64,000 bases of DNA from Agrobacterium tumefaciens (GCF_013337285.1 NZ_SUPW01000001.1:372001-436000); one strand, 5' to 3'. Positions 18,966-28,485 are shown, numbered from the stretch's first letter. Notes: generated by a model from the letters alone, not told the origin. Made by a program: numbers and translations.

Positions 18966-19670
18966 TCAGACAGATCGCGTCAGGCCGCCATCAACGCGGA
19001 TATTCTGGCCGGTGATGTAGCCTGCGCCTTCCGAGGCAAGAAACGCCACGGTGGCGGCGATCTCTTCGCTTGTTCCGTAACGCTGCATCGGCACGCCCTG
19101 ACGGCGTTCTTCCGTGGCGGGCAGGCTGTCGATCCAGCCGGGCAGGACATTGTTCATGCGCACATTGTCGGCGGCATAGGTATCGGAAAAAATCTTGGTG
19201 TAAGAGGCAAGGCCGGCGCGGAAGACGGCCGATGTCGGGAACATGCTGCTCGGCTCGAAAGCCCAGGCGGTCGAGATGTTGACGATCGTGCCCGCCTTCT
19301 GTTTCACCATGACCGGGGCGATGATCCGGGTCGGGCGGATGACGTTCATGAGATAGACGTCGAGACCCGTATGCCATTGCTCATCGGTAATATCGAGGAT
19401 GGAGGCGCGCGGGCCATGTCCGGCGCTGTTGACCAGCACATCGATACGGCCGAATTTTGCGAGCGTCAGATCCGTGAGGCGCTGGAGATCGTCGTTCGAC
19501 TGGTTGGAGCCCGTGACGCCGATGCCGCCCAGTTCCTGCGCCAGCGCTTCCCCCTTGCCCGAAGACGACAGGATCGCGAGCTTGTAACCATCCGCCGCCA
19601 GCCGTTTCGCCACGGCGGCCCCCATCCCGCTGCCACCTGCCGTTACAACAGCTACTTTTTCTGCCGACAT
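18966..19670 (-). CDS. SDR-family protein lacking the classical catalytic triad
   Basis: 234 residues. The Rossmann-fold features are those of a classical short-chain dehydrogenase/reductase: TAGGSGMG at 10-17, NSAG at 81-84, a C-terminal PGW motif, and YITGQNIRVDGG near the end. By alignment to FabG-type enzymes through the R-A-G-L segment (for K-A-G-L), the catalytic positions Ser-Tyr-Lys correspond to Thr134, Ser147 and Arg151. Classical oxidoreductase chemistry is therefore doubtful. Arg in place of Lys recalls halohydrin dehalogenases, but those keep the Tyr. The start at 19670 has GGAG seven bases upstream; an ATG four codons earlier would put that site inside the gene. The gene stands alone on the minus strand. 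Confidence 0.85.
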   Translation of the reverse strand: MSAEKVAVVTAGGSGMGAAVAKRLAADGYKLAILSSSGKGEALAQELGGIGVTGSNQSNDDLQRLTDLTLAKFGRIDVLVNSAGHGPRASILDITDEQWHTGLDVYLMNVIRPTRIIAPVMVKQKAGTIVNISTAWAFEPSSMFPTSAVFRAGLASYTKIFSDTYAADNVRMNNVLPGWIDSLPATEERRQGVPMQRYGTSEEIAATVAFLASEGAGYITGQNIRVDGGLTRSV

Positions 19671-19815
19671 CGTTTTCTCCATTTTCAATTCGGCGAACCG
19701 CCGCGTGGCGATCCTTGTCCATCCAGAACCCGCCTCATCTATAGCGGGTTTCGGAAACGAGTTCGAACCAGAAAGCCTTGGGCCGGCATGAAGAAAAACT
19801 GATGCTGACGGTTTG

Positions 19816-20181
19816 TCAGCGTGGCACCTCCATATCCGCCGAATGGATTTGCCTGCTGTCCGGTGGCGCCTCTTCCCTCTCCTGCAAGCCGTAGTCCCGC
19901 ATCGCATAAGCGATGCGCAAGCGATAATTGGAAAAGACGTCGGAGCGCCCCATGGCCTGTGCGGCGCGATGCGGCGCGGTATTGCGCCACGCCTTCACCG
20001 CCTCCTCATCCCGGAAGAACGACAGGGAAAGCATCTTGTCCGGATTGCTGATGCTCTGAAACCGCTCAACCGAAACGAAACCGTCAATGGTTTCCAATTC
20101 TGCGCGCAGGCTGGCGGCGATATCGAGATAATGCTGTTTCTCGCCTTCAGCTGGCCAGACCTCGAAGATGACGGCGATCAT
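19816..20181 (-). CDS. Antibiotic biosynthesis monooxygenase (ABM) domain protein
   Basis: 121 residues, a single ferredoxin-like ABM domain. It begins [13 protein letters not shown], has the [19 protein letters not shown] strand pair and the [17 protein letters not shown] helix, and ends in a polar tail. Members are small cofactor-free monooxygenases or haem-related proteins; the substrate cannot be told. Its start overlaps the stop of the upstream NIPSNAP gene by four bases (ATGA), so the two are translationally coupled. Confidence 0.8.
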   Translation of the reverse strand: MIAVIFEVWPAEGEKQHYLDIAASLRAELETIDGFVSVERFQSISNPDKMLSLSFFRDEEAVKAWRNTAPHRAAQAMGRSDVFSNYRLRIAYAMRDYGLQEREEAPPDSRQIHSADMEVPR

Positions 20182-20504
20182 CGTCCACCTCCGGCATGGG
20201 GAGCGGAAGCCAGCCGCAGGAAAAGCCTGTCCTCACGGCGGATGAATTGTTCGCGTCGGGCGAATTCGTAGTTCTCCCGTCCAGCCGGATCGGCGGCGAG
20301 CCGTGCCCTGTAGGCTTCGTAAGCGGCGAGGCTTTCGATATTATAGACACCGTAAGCAATGGTGTTCGATCCTTCCTTCGGTGCGTAATAACCGATGAGA
20401 TCAGCCCCGCAGCGCGGTATCGCTTCGCCCCAGTTGCGGGCATATTGGTCGAAAGCATCGACCTTGAAAGGGTCGATCTCGTAGCGGATGAAACAGGTCA
20501 GCAT
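20178..20504 (-). CDS. NIPSNAP-family protein
   Basis: 108 residues in a dimeric alpha/beta-barrel (ferredoxin-like) fold related to ABM. It starts [18 protein letters not shown] and contains the [18 protein letters not shown] core and a [14 protein letters not shown] helix. NIPSNAP proteins are of largely unknown biochemical role. It is the first gene of a two-gene unit with the ABM protein. The divergent ArsR regulator 75 bases away is a likely controller of the pair. Confidence 0.82.
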   Translation of the reverse strand: MLTCFIRYEIDPFKVDAFDQYARNWGEAIPRCGADLIGYYAPKEGSNTIAYGVYNIESLAAYEAYRARLAADPAGRENYEFARREQFIRREDRLFLRLASAPHAGGGR

Positions 20505-20578
20505 CGTCTTTCTCCTCGTGTTCTGCCTCTCCCGTATAAGCCATTGCCTCGCATCAATGCTTCGGCTATCATCGAACT

Positions 20579-21262
20579 ATGAAAGACGGACCCTTGATCG
20601 CCAATGTCGCCGCCCTGATCGGCGACCCTGCCCGCGCCAACATCTTGACGGCGCTGATGGACGGGCGTGCGCTGACGGCAAGCGAGCTTGCCGAAGCCGC
20701 CGGCGTAACCCTGCAGACAGCCAGTGGGCATTTGTCTAAACTCTCCGATGCGCAGCTGCTGAAGGCGGAAAAACAGGGCCGTCATCGCTATTTCCGTCTC
20801 TCCGACGAGGATGTAGCGCAGGTTCTTGAAGCACTGATGGGGCTTGCCCAGCGCACGGGCGCAGTGCGCGTGCGAACCGGACCGAAGGACAAGGCGCTGC
20901 GCGAGGCGCGTATCTGCTACGATCATCTGGCCGGGGAAAGTGGTGTGGCACTGCTTGCGGCTATCACTGCGAGCGGGCTCGTGACACCGGGTGACGATCC
21001 CGTCCTGACAGATAGGGGGCGCGATTTTTTCTCAGGCTTCGGCATCGACGTTTCGCCGCTCGAAAAGGCCCGGCGTCCGGTCTGCCTGCATTGTCTGGAC
21101 TGGAGCGAGCGCCGCCATCACCTCGGCGGCGGGCTTGGCGCGTCGCTGCTCGACGCCATGCAGCAGCGCGACTGGCTGCGGCGCGGAAACGGCCGCGTGC
21201 TGACCTTCACCACCAAGGGTGAAAAGGCGTTCAACACCACCTTTGGCTGCACGCCCGCCTGA
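20579..21262 (+). CDS. ArsR/HTH-5 family transcriptional regulator
   Basis: 227 residues. The winged helix-turn-helix is at about 5-90, with recognition segment LTASELAEAAGVTLQTASGHLSKL followed by the wing HRYFRLS. The longer C-terminal part (100-227) has a CLHCLDW motif with two close cysteines that could bind metal or sense redox; the canonical ArsR CxC metal box is absent. Long ArsR-like proteins of this kind usually sense small molecules. Divergent transcription from the NIPSNAP-ABM pair suggests it regulates that pair and itself from the 75-base intergenic region. Confidence 0.85.
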   Translation: MKDGPLIANVAALIGDPARANILTALMDGRALTASELAEAAGVTLQTASGHLSKLSDAQLLKAEKQGRHRYFRLSDEDVAQVLEALMGLAQRTGAVRVRTGPKDKALREARICYDHLAGESGVALLAAITASGLVTPGDDPVLTDRGRDFFSGFGIDVSPLEKARRPVCLHCLDWSERRHHLGGGLGASLLDAMQQRDWLRRGNGRVLTFTTKGEKAFNTTFGCTPA

Positions 21263-21278
21263 TGCCTTGTGATCTGGC

Positions 21279-22442
21279 TTATTTCAGCCAGCCCGCGATA
21301 CGCCCCACGGCCTCGGCAATGTCAGAGACTGAACCCGCATAAGAAATGCGCAGCGCACGGTGGCCCTCCTCCGGGTCGAAATCCATGCCGGGCGTCGCCG
21401 CCACATCGATCTCCGCCAGCATGCGTTTGGCAAAATCCATGCTGTCATTGGAATAGCGACTGGTATCGACATAGGCATAAAAAGCCCCATCCATGGGCGA
21501 TGCCAGCGGCAAGCCGATCTCCGGCAGGCGCGCCATCAGGAAGTCGCGGTTGGTGCGGTAGCTTTCCCTGTAGACATCCAGCTCCTCCGCCGCGGAAAAG
21601 GCTGCGGTCGCGGCGAGTTGGGACAGTTCCGGCGGGGAGATATAAAGGCTCTGGGCGAGACACTCGACCGGGCGGACGAGATTTTCCGGCAGGACCATCC
21701 AGCCGATACGCCAGCCGGTCATGCAATAATATTTCGAGAAGGAATTGATGATCACCGCACTATCGGTGATTTCGAGCGCGCTGGTTTCCTCGCCGACAAA
21801 GGTGAGGCCGTGGTAGATTTCATCGGAAATGAAGGCCATGTCGCGGCTTTCGCAATAGCTCGCCAGCCGCTTCAACGCCTCACGGCCCGTAACGGTGCCG
21901 GTCGGGTTGGCCGGACTTGCCAGAAGCACGCCCTTCAGCTTTAAGCCGGCTTTGGTCTCCGCCCGTTCCAGGCTGGCAGGCGTCAGCGTGTAGCCCGTTT
22001 CAGCCGTAACCGGCACTTCCACGACATTGAGGCCAAGCGCTTTCAGAATATTGCGATAGGCGGGATAGCCGGGCCTTGCGATCGCGACGGAATCGCCGGC
22101 ATCGAAAAGGCTGAGGAAGGCAAGATTGAAGGCGGCGGAAGACCCTGTCGTCACGGCAATGCGAGCCGGATCGACGGCGATCTGATGGCGCAGCCGGTAG
22201 TGACCGGCGATCGCTTCACGCAACTCGCGCAGGCCCAGTGCGTCGGTATAGCCAATGCGGCCGTGTTTCAGCGCCTCCTGCGCGGCTTCCAGCGAGGCTT
22301 TCGGCGCGGGATGGGAAGGCTGGCCGACCGCCATGGAAATGACGGGGCGTCCCGCCTGCCTGCGCCGGTTCGCTTCCGCCAGGATGTCCATGGCGTGAAA
22401 GGGTTCGACGGCGCTCCGCTTCGAGATCGTTATCAAGGGCAT
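21279..22442 (-). CDS. Class I/II pyridoxal-phosphate aminotransferase
   Basis: 387 residues. Fold-type I aminotransferase features include the MAVGQPSHPAP N-terminal substrate loop, GYTDALGLRELREAI, the SPANPTGTV motif (Asn binds PLP), ISDEIYHG (Asp pairs the pyridine N) and the Schiff-base Lys in NSFSKYYCMTGWR. Arg in the C-terminal LRISYAGS would bind the substrate carboxylate. It resembles aspartate/aromatic-type enzymes annotated as AspC or PatA; specificity cannot be assigned. It converges on the ArsR gene (16 bases apart). Confidence 0.9.
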   Translation of the reverse strand: MPLITISKRSAVEPFHAMDILAEANRRRQAGRPVISMAVGQPSHPAPKASLEAAQEALKHGRIGYTDALGLRELREAIAGHYRLRHQIAVDPARIAVTTGSSAAFNLAFLSLFDAGDSVAIARPGYPAYRNILKALGLNVVEVPVTAETGYTLTPASLERAETKAGLKLKGVLLASPANPTGTVTGREALKRLASYCESRDMAFISDEIYHGLTFVGEETSALEITDSAVIINSFSKYYCMTGWRIGWMVLPENLVRPVECLAQSLYISPPELSQLAATAAFSAAEELDVYRESYRTNRDFLMARLPEIGLPLASPMDGAFYAYVDTSRYSNDSMDFAKRMLAEIDVAATPGMDFDPEEGHRALRISYAGSVSDIAEAVGRIAGWLK

Positions 22443-22609
22443 GCTCTTTCCTGAACCGTATTTCGCAGACTTGCCGCAGAATCACGATCTTCACAATCAT
22501 GCGATCATAATGCGGACAAGTATTTTTGCCGTATGGCATTTGGCTTAAAGTAAGGTAATTGCCTTCATAAGATTTCAAGAGGCTCCGGCCGCACAGAATG
22601 AGGACCGAT

Positions 22610-23377
22610 ATGGCGCATTTTCTACGTTCCGCCCTTCTCGCTAGCGTGACGGCGCTTTCCACGGTATTTGCCACCCTGCCCGCCCATGCGCTGGATGAAC
22701 AGCAGAAGAAGGAAATGGGCGAATTCATCAAGCAATATCTGATCGAAAACCCCGAGATCATGCTTGAGGTTCAGGACGCGCTGGAGCGCAAGCAATATGC
22801 GAACCGCAACGCCAAGGCGGCGGAAGCGGTTGCCGACAACAAGAAGACCATCTTCGAATCGAAATACGATCTGGCGCTCGGCAACCCCGACGGTGACGTC
22901 ACGCTGGTCGAATTCTTCGACTATAATTGCGGTTATTGCAAACGCGCCATGGGCGACATGGACACGATCCTGAAGGGCGACAAAAAAGTGCGCGTCGTTC
23001 TCAAGGAATTCCCGATCCTCGGGCCGGAATCGGTTGCCGCGCACCGGGTCTCCAACGCCGTGAAGCTCCTGGCGCCTGCCAAGTACCCCGAATTCCAGCG
23101 CACCCTGCTTGGCGGCCGCGGACGGGCGAATGAGGACAGCGCCATGGAAGTCGCCACCTCGCTCGGCCTGAAAGAAGTCGATATCCGCAAGTCGATGGCG
23201 GAAAACCCCAATGACGCGCAGGTGCAGGAAACCTACAAGCTGGCCAACAGCCTCGGCATCACCGGCACGCCGTCCTATATCGTCGGTGACGAGGCGGTTT
23301 TCGGTGCCGTCGGTGCGGACCCGCTTAAGGAAAAAATCGCCAATATGCGCAGCTGTGGAAAAGCCACCTGCTCCTGA
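22610..23377 (+). CDS. Periplasmic DsbA-like thiol:disulfide oxidoreductase
   Basis: 255 residues. A signal peptide (about 1-24, cleaved after AHA) is followed by an N-terminal helical region with a QYLIENPEIMLE motif typical of the Com1/DsbD-gamma-like rhizobial and Rickettsiales DsbA group. The thioredoxin domain has active site CGYC in FFDYNCGYCKRAM and the cis-Pro loop ITGTPSYIVG. Two more cysteines lie at the very C-terminus (RSCGKATCS), which could form a resolving disulfide. I chose ATG 22610 because AGGA precedes it; an ATG at 22598 would add four residues. A large hairpin terminator follows. Confidence 0.9.
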   Translation: MAHFLRSALLASVTALSTVFATLPAHALDEQQKKEMGEFIKQYLIENPEIMLEVQDALERKQYANRNAKAAEAVADNKKTIFESKYDLALGNPDGDVTLVEFFDYNCGYCKRAMGDMDTILKGDKKVRVVLKEFPILGPESVAAHRVSNAVKLLAPAKYPEFQRTLLGGRGRANEDSAMEVATSLGLKEVDIRKSMAENPNDAQVQETYKLANSLGITGTPSYIVGDEAVFGAVGADPLKEKIANMRSCGKATCS

Positions 23378-23384
23378 TTGTCAA

Positions 23385-23450
23385 AAAAGCTCCCGCATTG
23401 CCTGTGGATGCCGGGCCTCCCGGCTGTTTACGGCCTGCGGGGGCTTTTCC
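23385..23450 (+). terminator. Long hairpin terminator after the DsbA-like gene
   Basis: Arms AAAAGCTCCCGCA (23385-23397) and TGCGGGGGCTTTT (23436-23448) pair over 13 positions with one G-T wobble. The 38-base loop carries its own CCGGG/CCCGG hairpin. The T4 tail is short, so termination may be partial. Confidence 0.7.
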
Positions 23451-23501
23451 TTGACGGCTGCGCAGTCTATAGGTGTCGCTGATTTTCTTATGGAAACGTG
23501 A

Positions 23502-23939
23502 ATGAGCAACATCATCATCGTCATCAATGGCCCCAATCTCAACATGCTGGGAAAAAGGGAACCGGGTATCTATGGTGGCAAGACGCTGAAAGACATCGAG
23601 AATGATTGTCTTGCGGCTGGTGCCGATCTCGGTTTCGCGGTTGAATTTCGCCAGTCCAACCACGAAGGCGTGCTTGTGGACTGGTTGCAAGAGGCGGGCG
23701 AGCGGGCGGCGGGCGTCGTCATCAATCCCGGCGCCTACAGCCACACCTCGATTGCGTTGCACGACGCCATTCGTGCTATTTCCACACCGGTCGTGGAAGT
23801 GCACATTTCCAACATCCACGCGCGGGAAGAGTTCCGTCACAAATCGATGGTATCACCTGCGGCGAAAGGCATGGTCTGCGGTTTTGGACCATACGGATAT
23901 ATCATGGCGCTTCACGCGCTGAAAAACATCACGGCATAA
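23502..23939 (+). CDS. aroQ: 3-dehydroquinate dehydratase, type II
   Basis: 145 residues, the usual length of the dodecameric type II enzyme. It dehydrates 3-dehydroquinate to 3-dehydroshikimate in the shikimate pathway. The protein has [10 protein letters not shown] at the start, catalytic Tyr in [20 protein letters not shown], and catalytic His in [14 protein letters not shown]. It is the first gene of the run aroQ-accB-accC-aat, a common alphaproteobacterial order. Confidence 0.96.
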   Translation: MSNIIIVINGPNLNMLGKREPGIYGGKTLKDIENDCLAAGADLGFAVEFRQSNHEGVLVDWLQEAGERAAGVVINPGAYSHTSIALHDAIRAISTPVVEVHISNIHAREEFRHKSMVSPAAKGMVCGFGPYGYIMALHALKNITA

Positions 23940-23964
23940 AAAGAAACAAAGAATAGGGTTTGTC

Positions 23965-24444
23965 ATGTCTGAAAAGAAACAGGGTATCGACAAGGAACTG
24001 ATCCGCGATCTCGCGAATATCCTCAACGATACCGACCTTTCGGAAATCGAAGTGGAGCAGGACGACCTGCGCATCCGCGTCTCCCGCGCCGCTCCGCCCG
24101 CCACGGTCTATGCCGCGGCGCCCGCCCCTTACGCAGTACCGGCAGCAGCGCCTGCCGCAGCACCGGCGATCGCAGCACCTGCAGCCGCCGCCGCACCTGC
24201 CCGCAACCCGGCCAACACCGTGTCCTCGCCGATGGTCGGCACGGTCTATCTGTCGCCTGCTCCGGGTGCCCGTCCCTTCATCGAAGTCGGCGCGACCGTC
24301 AAGGAAGGCCAGACCATCGTTATCGTCGAGGCCATGAAGACCATGAACCAGATCCCCGCGCCCAAATCCGGCAAGATCGTGGAAATCATCGTCAACGACG
24401 CGCAGCCCGTGGAGTATGGCGAAGCCCTCGTGGTCATCGAATAA
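23965..24444 (+). CDS. accB: Biotin carboxyl carrier protein of acetyl-CoA carboxylase
   Basis: 159 residues. An N-terminal helical segment that contacts AccC is followed by an Ala/Pro-rich flexible linker (about 45-88) and a biotinyl domain. The biotin-attachment Lys125 lies in [10 protein letters not shown]. It carries carboxybiotin between AccC and the AccAD transferase in fatty acid synthesis. It lies 25 bases after aroQ and 12 bases before accC. Confidence 0.97.
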   Translation: MSEKKQGIDKELIRDLANILNDTDLSEIEVEQDDLRIRVSRAAPPATVYAAAPAPYAVPAAAPAAAPAIAAPAAAAAPARNPANTVSSPMVGTVYLSPAPGARPFIEVGATVKEGQTIVIVEAMKTMNQIPAPKSGKIVEIIVNDAQPVEYGEALVVIE

Positions 24445-24456
24445 AGGCGGTTCAGC

Positions 24457-25803
24457 ATGGTTTCGAAGATCCTCATAGCCAACCGTGGCGAGATCGCGCT
24501 GCGCGTCCTGCGCGCCGCCAAGGAGCTTGGCATTCCCACGGTGGCAGTGCATTCCACGGCCGACGCGGATGCGATGCATGTGCGTCTTGCCGACGAAAGC
24601 GTGTGCATCGGCCCGCCGCCCTCGCGTGACAGCTACCTCAACATCCACCAGATCGTTGCGGCCTGCGAAATCACCGGTGCGGACGCCGTTCACCCCGGTT
24701 ACGGCTTCCTGTCGGAAAACGCCAAGTTCGCCGATATTCTCGACGCGCACGGCATCACCTTCATCGGACCGACCGCCGAACATATCCGCATCATGGGCGA
24801 CAAGATCACCGCCAAGCAGACGGCGCAGCAACTCGGCATCCCCGTCGTTCCCGGTTCTGACGGCGAAGTGAAGCCTGAAAACGCGCTGGAAATTGCCCGG
24901 ACGATCGGCTTCCCGGTCCTCATCAAGGCGACGGCAGGCGGCGGCGGTCGCGGCATGAAAGTGGCAAAGACCGAAGAAGACCTGGAAGAGGCGGTTGCGA
25001 CTGCCCGTTCCGAAGCGGCAGCGGCCTTCGGCAACGACGCCGTCTACATGGAAAAATACCTCGGCAAGCCGCGCCATATCGAAGTGCAGGTTTTCGGCGA
25101 TGGTGAAGGCGCTGCCATTCACCTTGGCGAGCGCGACTGCTCGCTTCAGCGCCGTCACCAGAAGGTGCTGGAAGAAGCCAATTCGCCGGCACTTACCGTC
25201 GAACAGCGCATGAAGATCGGCGAGATTTGCGCCGACGCCATGCGCAAGCTGAAATATCGCGGCGCCGGCACCATCGAGTTCCTTTATGAAAACGGCGAGT
25301 TCTATTTCATCGAAATGAACACTCGTCTGCAGGTGGAGCATCCGGTGACGGAAGCGATCACCGGCATGGATCTCGTGCAGGAACAGATCCGCGTCGCTTC
25401 GGGCCAGGGCCTGTCGGTGACGCAGGCGGATATCGAATTCCATGGCCATGCCATCGAATGCCGTATCAATGCCGAAGACCCGCGCACCTTCGTTCCCTCA
25501 CCCGGCACGCTGACCTATTTCCACACGCCGGGTGGCCTTGGCGTTCGCGTCGATTCGGGCGCGTATCAGGGCTACAAAATCCCGCCCTATTACGACAGCA
25601 TGATCGGCAAGCTGATCGTTCACGGCCGCGACCGGGACGAGTGCATTCGCCGCCTTCGCCGGGCGCTGGATGAGTTCGTCGTCGACGGCATCAAGACCAC
25701 CCTGCCGCTTTTCCAGGATCTCCTCCAGAACGAGGATATTCTCAATGGCGATTACGACATTCACTGGCTGGAAAAATATCTGGCCGGTGACGCGTCTCAC
25801 TAA
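24457..25803 (+). CDS. accC: Biotin carboxylase subunit of acetyl-CoA carboxylase
   Basis: 448 residues, standard length. The ATP-grasp enzyme carboxylates biotin on AccB using bicarbonate and ATP. The N-terminal domain begins [21 protein letters not shown]. The ATP-grasp Gly-rich loop is [12 protein letters not shown], followed by the metal-binding [16 protein letters not shown] and the C-terminal ECRINAEDP. It is co-directional with accB at 12 bases; aat begins 6 bases after its stop. Confidence 0.97.
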   Translation: MVSKILIANRGEIALRVLRAAKELGIPTVAVHSTADADAMHVRLADESVCIGPPPSRDSYLNIHQIVAACEITGADAVHPGYGFLSENAKFADILDAHGITFIGPTAEHIRIMGDKITAKQTAQQLGIPVVPGSDGEVKPENALEIARTIGFPVLIKATAGGGGRGMKVAKTEEDLEEAVATARSEAAAAFGNDAVYMEKYLGKPRHIEVQVFGDGEGAAIHLGERDCSLQRRHQKVLEEANSPALTVEQRMKIGEICADAMRKLKYRGAGTIEFLYENGEFYFIEMNTRLQVEHPVTEAITGMDLVQEQIRVASGQGLSVTQADIEFHGHAIECRINAEDPRTFVPSPGTLTYFHTPGGLGVRVDSGAYQGYKIPPYYDSMIGKLIVHGRDRDECIRRLRRALDEFVVDGIKTTLPLFQDLLQNEDILNGDYDIHWLEKYLAGDASH

Positions 25804-25809
25804 GACGAT

Positions 25810-26424
25810 ATGGCTGGGCGGCGCAGCAGAAATAACGACATAACGGTCGATATTCTGCTGCGCGCCTATTCCGCCGGCCTGTTTCCCATGGCCGATTCGG
25901 CTGACGATCCGGAACTTTTCTGGGTCGAGCCGGAGATTCGCGGCATCATCCCACTCAATGATTTTCACGTTTCCAAAAGCCTCACCAAGGCAATACGCAA
26001 GAAGCCGTTCGACATACGCTTCAACACCGCCTTCGAAGCTGTCATGGCGGGCTGTGCGGCGGAAGCGCCGGACAGGCCGAGCACGTGGATCAATGCCACC
26101 ATCCGCAAGCTTTATACCGAGCTGCACCAGATCGGTCATGCGCACAGCGTCGAGGCGTGGGATGGCAAGGAACTTGTGGGCGGCCTTTACGGTGTCTCGC
26201 TCGGCGCTGCCTTTTTCGGCGAAAGCATGTTTTCCCGCCGCACCAACGCCTCGAAGATTTGCCTCGTGCATCTGGTGGAGCGGTTGAAAACAAGCGGCTT
26301 CGTGCTGCTCGACACACAATTCACCACCGAACATCTGAAGACATTCGGCGCCATCGATGTGCCGAAGCAGGAATATGCAAAGATACTGGATCTTGCCGTC
26401 AACCGGCCCAGCCTGCAATTCTGA
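25810..26424 (+). CDS. aat: Leucyl/phenylalanyl-tRNA-protein transferase
   Basis: 204 residues. It adds Leu or Phe to proteins with N-terminal Arg or Lys, marking them for ClpS/ClpAP (N-degron pathway). Family landmarks are the [10 protein letters not shown] segment, the [23 protein letters not shown] acceptor region, [19 protein letters not shown], and a C-terminal [15 protein letters not shown]. The start is six bases after accC, so it is probably expressed with the acc genes. The opposing DUF2155 gene ends 16 bases downstream. Confidence 0.95.
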   Translation: MAGRRSRNNDITVDILLRAYSAGLFPMADSADDPELFWVEPEIRGIIPLNDFHVSKSLTKAIRKKPFDIRFNTAFEAVMAGCAAEAPDRPSTWINATIRKLYTELHQIGHAHSVEAWDGKELVGGLYGVSLGAAFFGESMFSRRTNASKICLVHLVERLKTSGFVLLDTQFTTEHLKTFGAIDVPKQEYAKILDLAVNRPSLQF

Positions 26425-26439
26425 ATAATTTACGTTAGG

Positions 26440-26877
26440 TTATTTGCTTGCCGTTGAGGGAGCCGGGACTTCCGAGTCCGGCTTGCAGCCCGTCAGCCAG
26501 ACGTCGTAGATCGGGTGCTCAACGGCGTTGAGGCCGGGGCTGTCGGCAAACATCCAGCCGGTGAAAATGCGCTTGATCTTGCGGTCGAGCGTGATTTCAT
26601 CAACCTCGACAAAAGCGTCGATCTTCTGGGTTTCCGTCTGGTCGCGGGAATAACAGACCTTCGGCGTCACCTGAAGCGCGCCGAACTGTACGGTCTCGTC
26701 AATATAGACATCAAACGAGGTGATGCGGCCGGTGATCTTGTCGATGCCGGAAAACACCGCGACACGGTTTTCCAGACGCGCCGCAGAGACGGGCGAAATG
26801 AGGATGACAGCAGAAACCGCTGCGAACAGCGACACTGTCAGCGCACGCAAAGAACGATCCCGCGTGATTTTCCTCAT
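26440..26877 (-). CDS. DUF2155 family exported protein
   Basis: 145 residues. Signal peptide at about 1-31 (hydrophobic, ending VSAA), then a domain starting RLENRVAVFSGIDKITGRI. Further landmarks are VTPKVCYSR and IFTGWMFADSPGLNAVEHPIYDVWLTGC. The two cysteines, in VCY and TGC, may pair. DUF2155 proteins are alphaproteobacterial and of unknown function, and their genes often sit next to aat and the NDUFA12-like gene, as here. I prefer ATG 26877, which has GGAG at 9-base spacing; a TTG five codons earlier overlaps that site. Confidence 0.88.
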   Translation of the reverse strand: MRKITRDRSLRALTVSLFAAVSAVILISPVSAARLENRVAVFSGIDKITGRITSFDVYIDETVQFGALQVTPKVCYSRDQTETQKIDAFVEVDEITLDRKIKRIFTGWMFADSPGLNAVEHPIYDVWLTGCKPDSEVPAPSTASK

Positions 26878-27008
26878 ACGATATGTCTCCAAATATTTGC
26901 CTGTGTCGAGACGCCGACCGGATCAACGCGTAAGGGCGGAATGTGGCAAAAACCGGTGAGGCCGGATGTCAGCGCGGTGTTTTGCACAACACCGCGCATC
27001 ACAATGGC

Positions 27009-27407
27009 TCAGTTGCCGGGTGTCCAGGCGTCGTAGTCGCCGGTCACGCGCGGGCGCTCGCCGGCAACCGCCAGCGACCCTTGAGGGCGATAGGCTTTGG
27101 ACGTGCCGGTGTGGTTCGGCTGATGCGGCTTCTGCCAGTCGCGCGCGACGTAGCTTTCCTGGCTCGGCGGTACGTCGGTGCGGTAGTGCATCCAGCCATG
27201 CCAGCCGGGCGGAATAGCCGACGCTTCCGCATAACCATTATAGATCACCCAGCGGCGCGGCATGCCCCAAGAGGTGGTGCCGCCTTCGTAGTAGGTATTG
27301 CCCAACTCGTCCTGTCCGACTTTCTTGCCAAAACGCCAGGTGTGAAACCGCGTTCCGATCGTCTGGCCGTTCCACCAGGTGAAGATTTGCGTCAGGAGAG
27401 TCTTCAT
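27009..27407 (-). CDS. NDUFA12-like accessory subunit of NADH:ubiquinone oxidoreductase
   Basis: 132 residues. It matches the NDUFA12/B17.2 family: a WWNG(Q)TIGTRF start, GQDELGNTYYE, RRWVIYNGYAEASAIPPGWHGWMHYRTD, and a Pro-rich tail with HQPNHTGT. In alphaproteobacteria and mitochondria this is a peripheral accessory subunit of respiratory complex I. It lies 131 bases upstream of the DUF2155 gene on the same strand. Confidence 0.95.
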   Translation of the reverse strand: MKTLLTQIFTWWNGQTIGTRFHTWRFGKKVGQDELGNTYYEGGTTSWGMPRRWVIYNGYAEASAIPPGWHGWMHYRTDVPPSQESYVARDWQKPHQPNHTGTSKAYRPQGSLAVAGERPRVTGDYDAWTPGN

Positions 27408-27517
27408 TATCCGTTCCTCGGGCTTGAATGCGCTGCAGCGATTTTAAATCGCACGGCACAAGACATGCTTATGCCGCCCCTCACGGCAATTGTCCAGCAT
27501 TTCGAGATATATCGGCG

Positions 27518-27991
27518 CTATTTCAGCTTCATCCTGAAGCCTAAATGCCGCTTCTCGAAACCCAGTCGCTCATAGAAGCGATGTGCATCCAGCCGGGCCA
27601 TGTTGGAGGTGAGCTGCACGGCGTTCACGCCCTGACGGCGGGCGTCCTCAAGGCAATAATTGATCATAACCGCGCCGATGCCCCGTCCGCGCATGTCAGA
27701 CCGTGTCTGCACCGCCTCGATCACCATGGACTTCGCCCCTCGCCCCACGAGCTTGGTCAGGATCGCCGTCTGGAAAGTGCCGACCACCTCGCCATCCAGT
27801 TCCGCGACATAGAGCGTTTCGCTGGGCGATGCGGCAATGGCACGGAAGGCCGCGAGATAGTCAGGCTGCGCCGATTCGTCGGCGGTGTCGCCGTGGCCGC
27901 CGATCTCGTCGGCAGCAAAAATGGCGGCGAGTGCCGGGAGATCGTCTTCGCGCGCCGTGCGAATGATCAGTTTTTCTAACGTCGGATTCAT
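27518..27991 (-). CDS. GNAT-family N-acetyltransferase
   Basis: 157 residues, a single GNAT domain. It opens with the IRTAREDDLPALAAIF strand-helix. The acetyl-CoA-binding motif A is TRSDMRGRGIGAVM, followed by VQLTSNMARLDAHRFYERLGF, typical of small-molecule acetyltransferases. The substrate is unknown. Its start overlaps the stop of the preceding acetyltransferase gene by four bases (ATGA), so the two are coupled. Confidence 0.9.
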   Translation of the reverse strand: MNPTLEKLIIRTAREDDLPALAAIFAADEIGGHGDTADESAQPDYLAAFRAIAASPSETLYVAELDGEVVGTFQTAILTKLVGRGAKSMVIEAVQTRSDMRGRGIGAVMINYCLEDARRQGVNAVQLTSNMARLDAHRFYERLGFEKRHLGFRMKLK

Positions 27992-28485
27992 CGTTTAAGG
28001 CTCTTTTCCATCACGATGCCGGGTAAACCCTCAATGCCGGCCATGCGCTCGATTCGGTCCACTTCGGCAAAACCGACGCCTTCATAAAAGGCGATTGCGA
28101 CAGTATTTTTAGGCTCGACCTCGAGACGCATGATTTCCGCATCCGGGAAACAGGTTTCGAGTTCCGCGAAGAGATCGCGGCCGACGCCCTGCCGCTGAAG
28201 GTCGGGCGCGACATAAAGCTGGTGTAGCAGGGCCGTCTTCGCCATCTTGGTGGACATCGAACCATAGGCCATGCCGCCGATCCGCTTGCCATCATCAGCC
28301 ACCAGAAATTCGCCGCCCTTTTTCGCAACACGGTCTTTCATAGCCTGCGGCGAATGCCATGCGGCAATCAACTCGCTCACCTTTTCTGCGCCGTAGATCG
28401 GGTCATAGGTCGCATGCCAGGTTGTGGCGAGCAGCGCCCGGACTGGCTCGATGTCACGCAGGCTTGCCGTGCGGATGAAAAACAT
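27988..28485 (-). CDS. GNAT-family N-acetyltransferase
   Basis: 165 residues. GNAT landmarks are IRTASLRDIEPVRALL, the central strand LLHQLYVAPDLQRQGVGRDLF (motif A, RQGVGR) and AIAFYEGVGFAEVDR. It is the first of two overlapping acetyltransferase genes and differs clearly from its partner in sequence, so this is not a recent duplication. The substrate is unknown; an amino-acid or antibiotic target is equally possible. Confidence 0.9.
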   Translation of the reverse strand: MFFIRTASLRDIEPVRALLATTWHATYDPIYGAEKVSELIAAWHSPQAMKDRVAKKGGEFLVADDGKRIGGMAYGSMSTKMAKTALLHQLYVAPDLQRQGVGRDLFAELETCFPDAEIMRLEVEPKNTVAIAFYEGVGFAEVDRIERMAGIEGLPGIVMEKSLKR

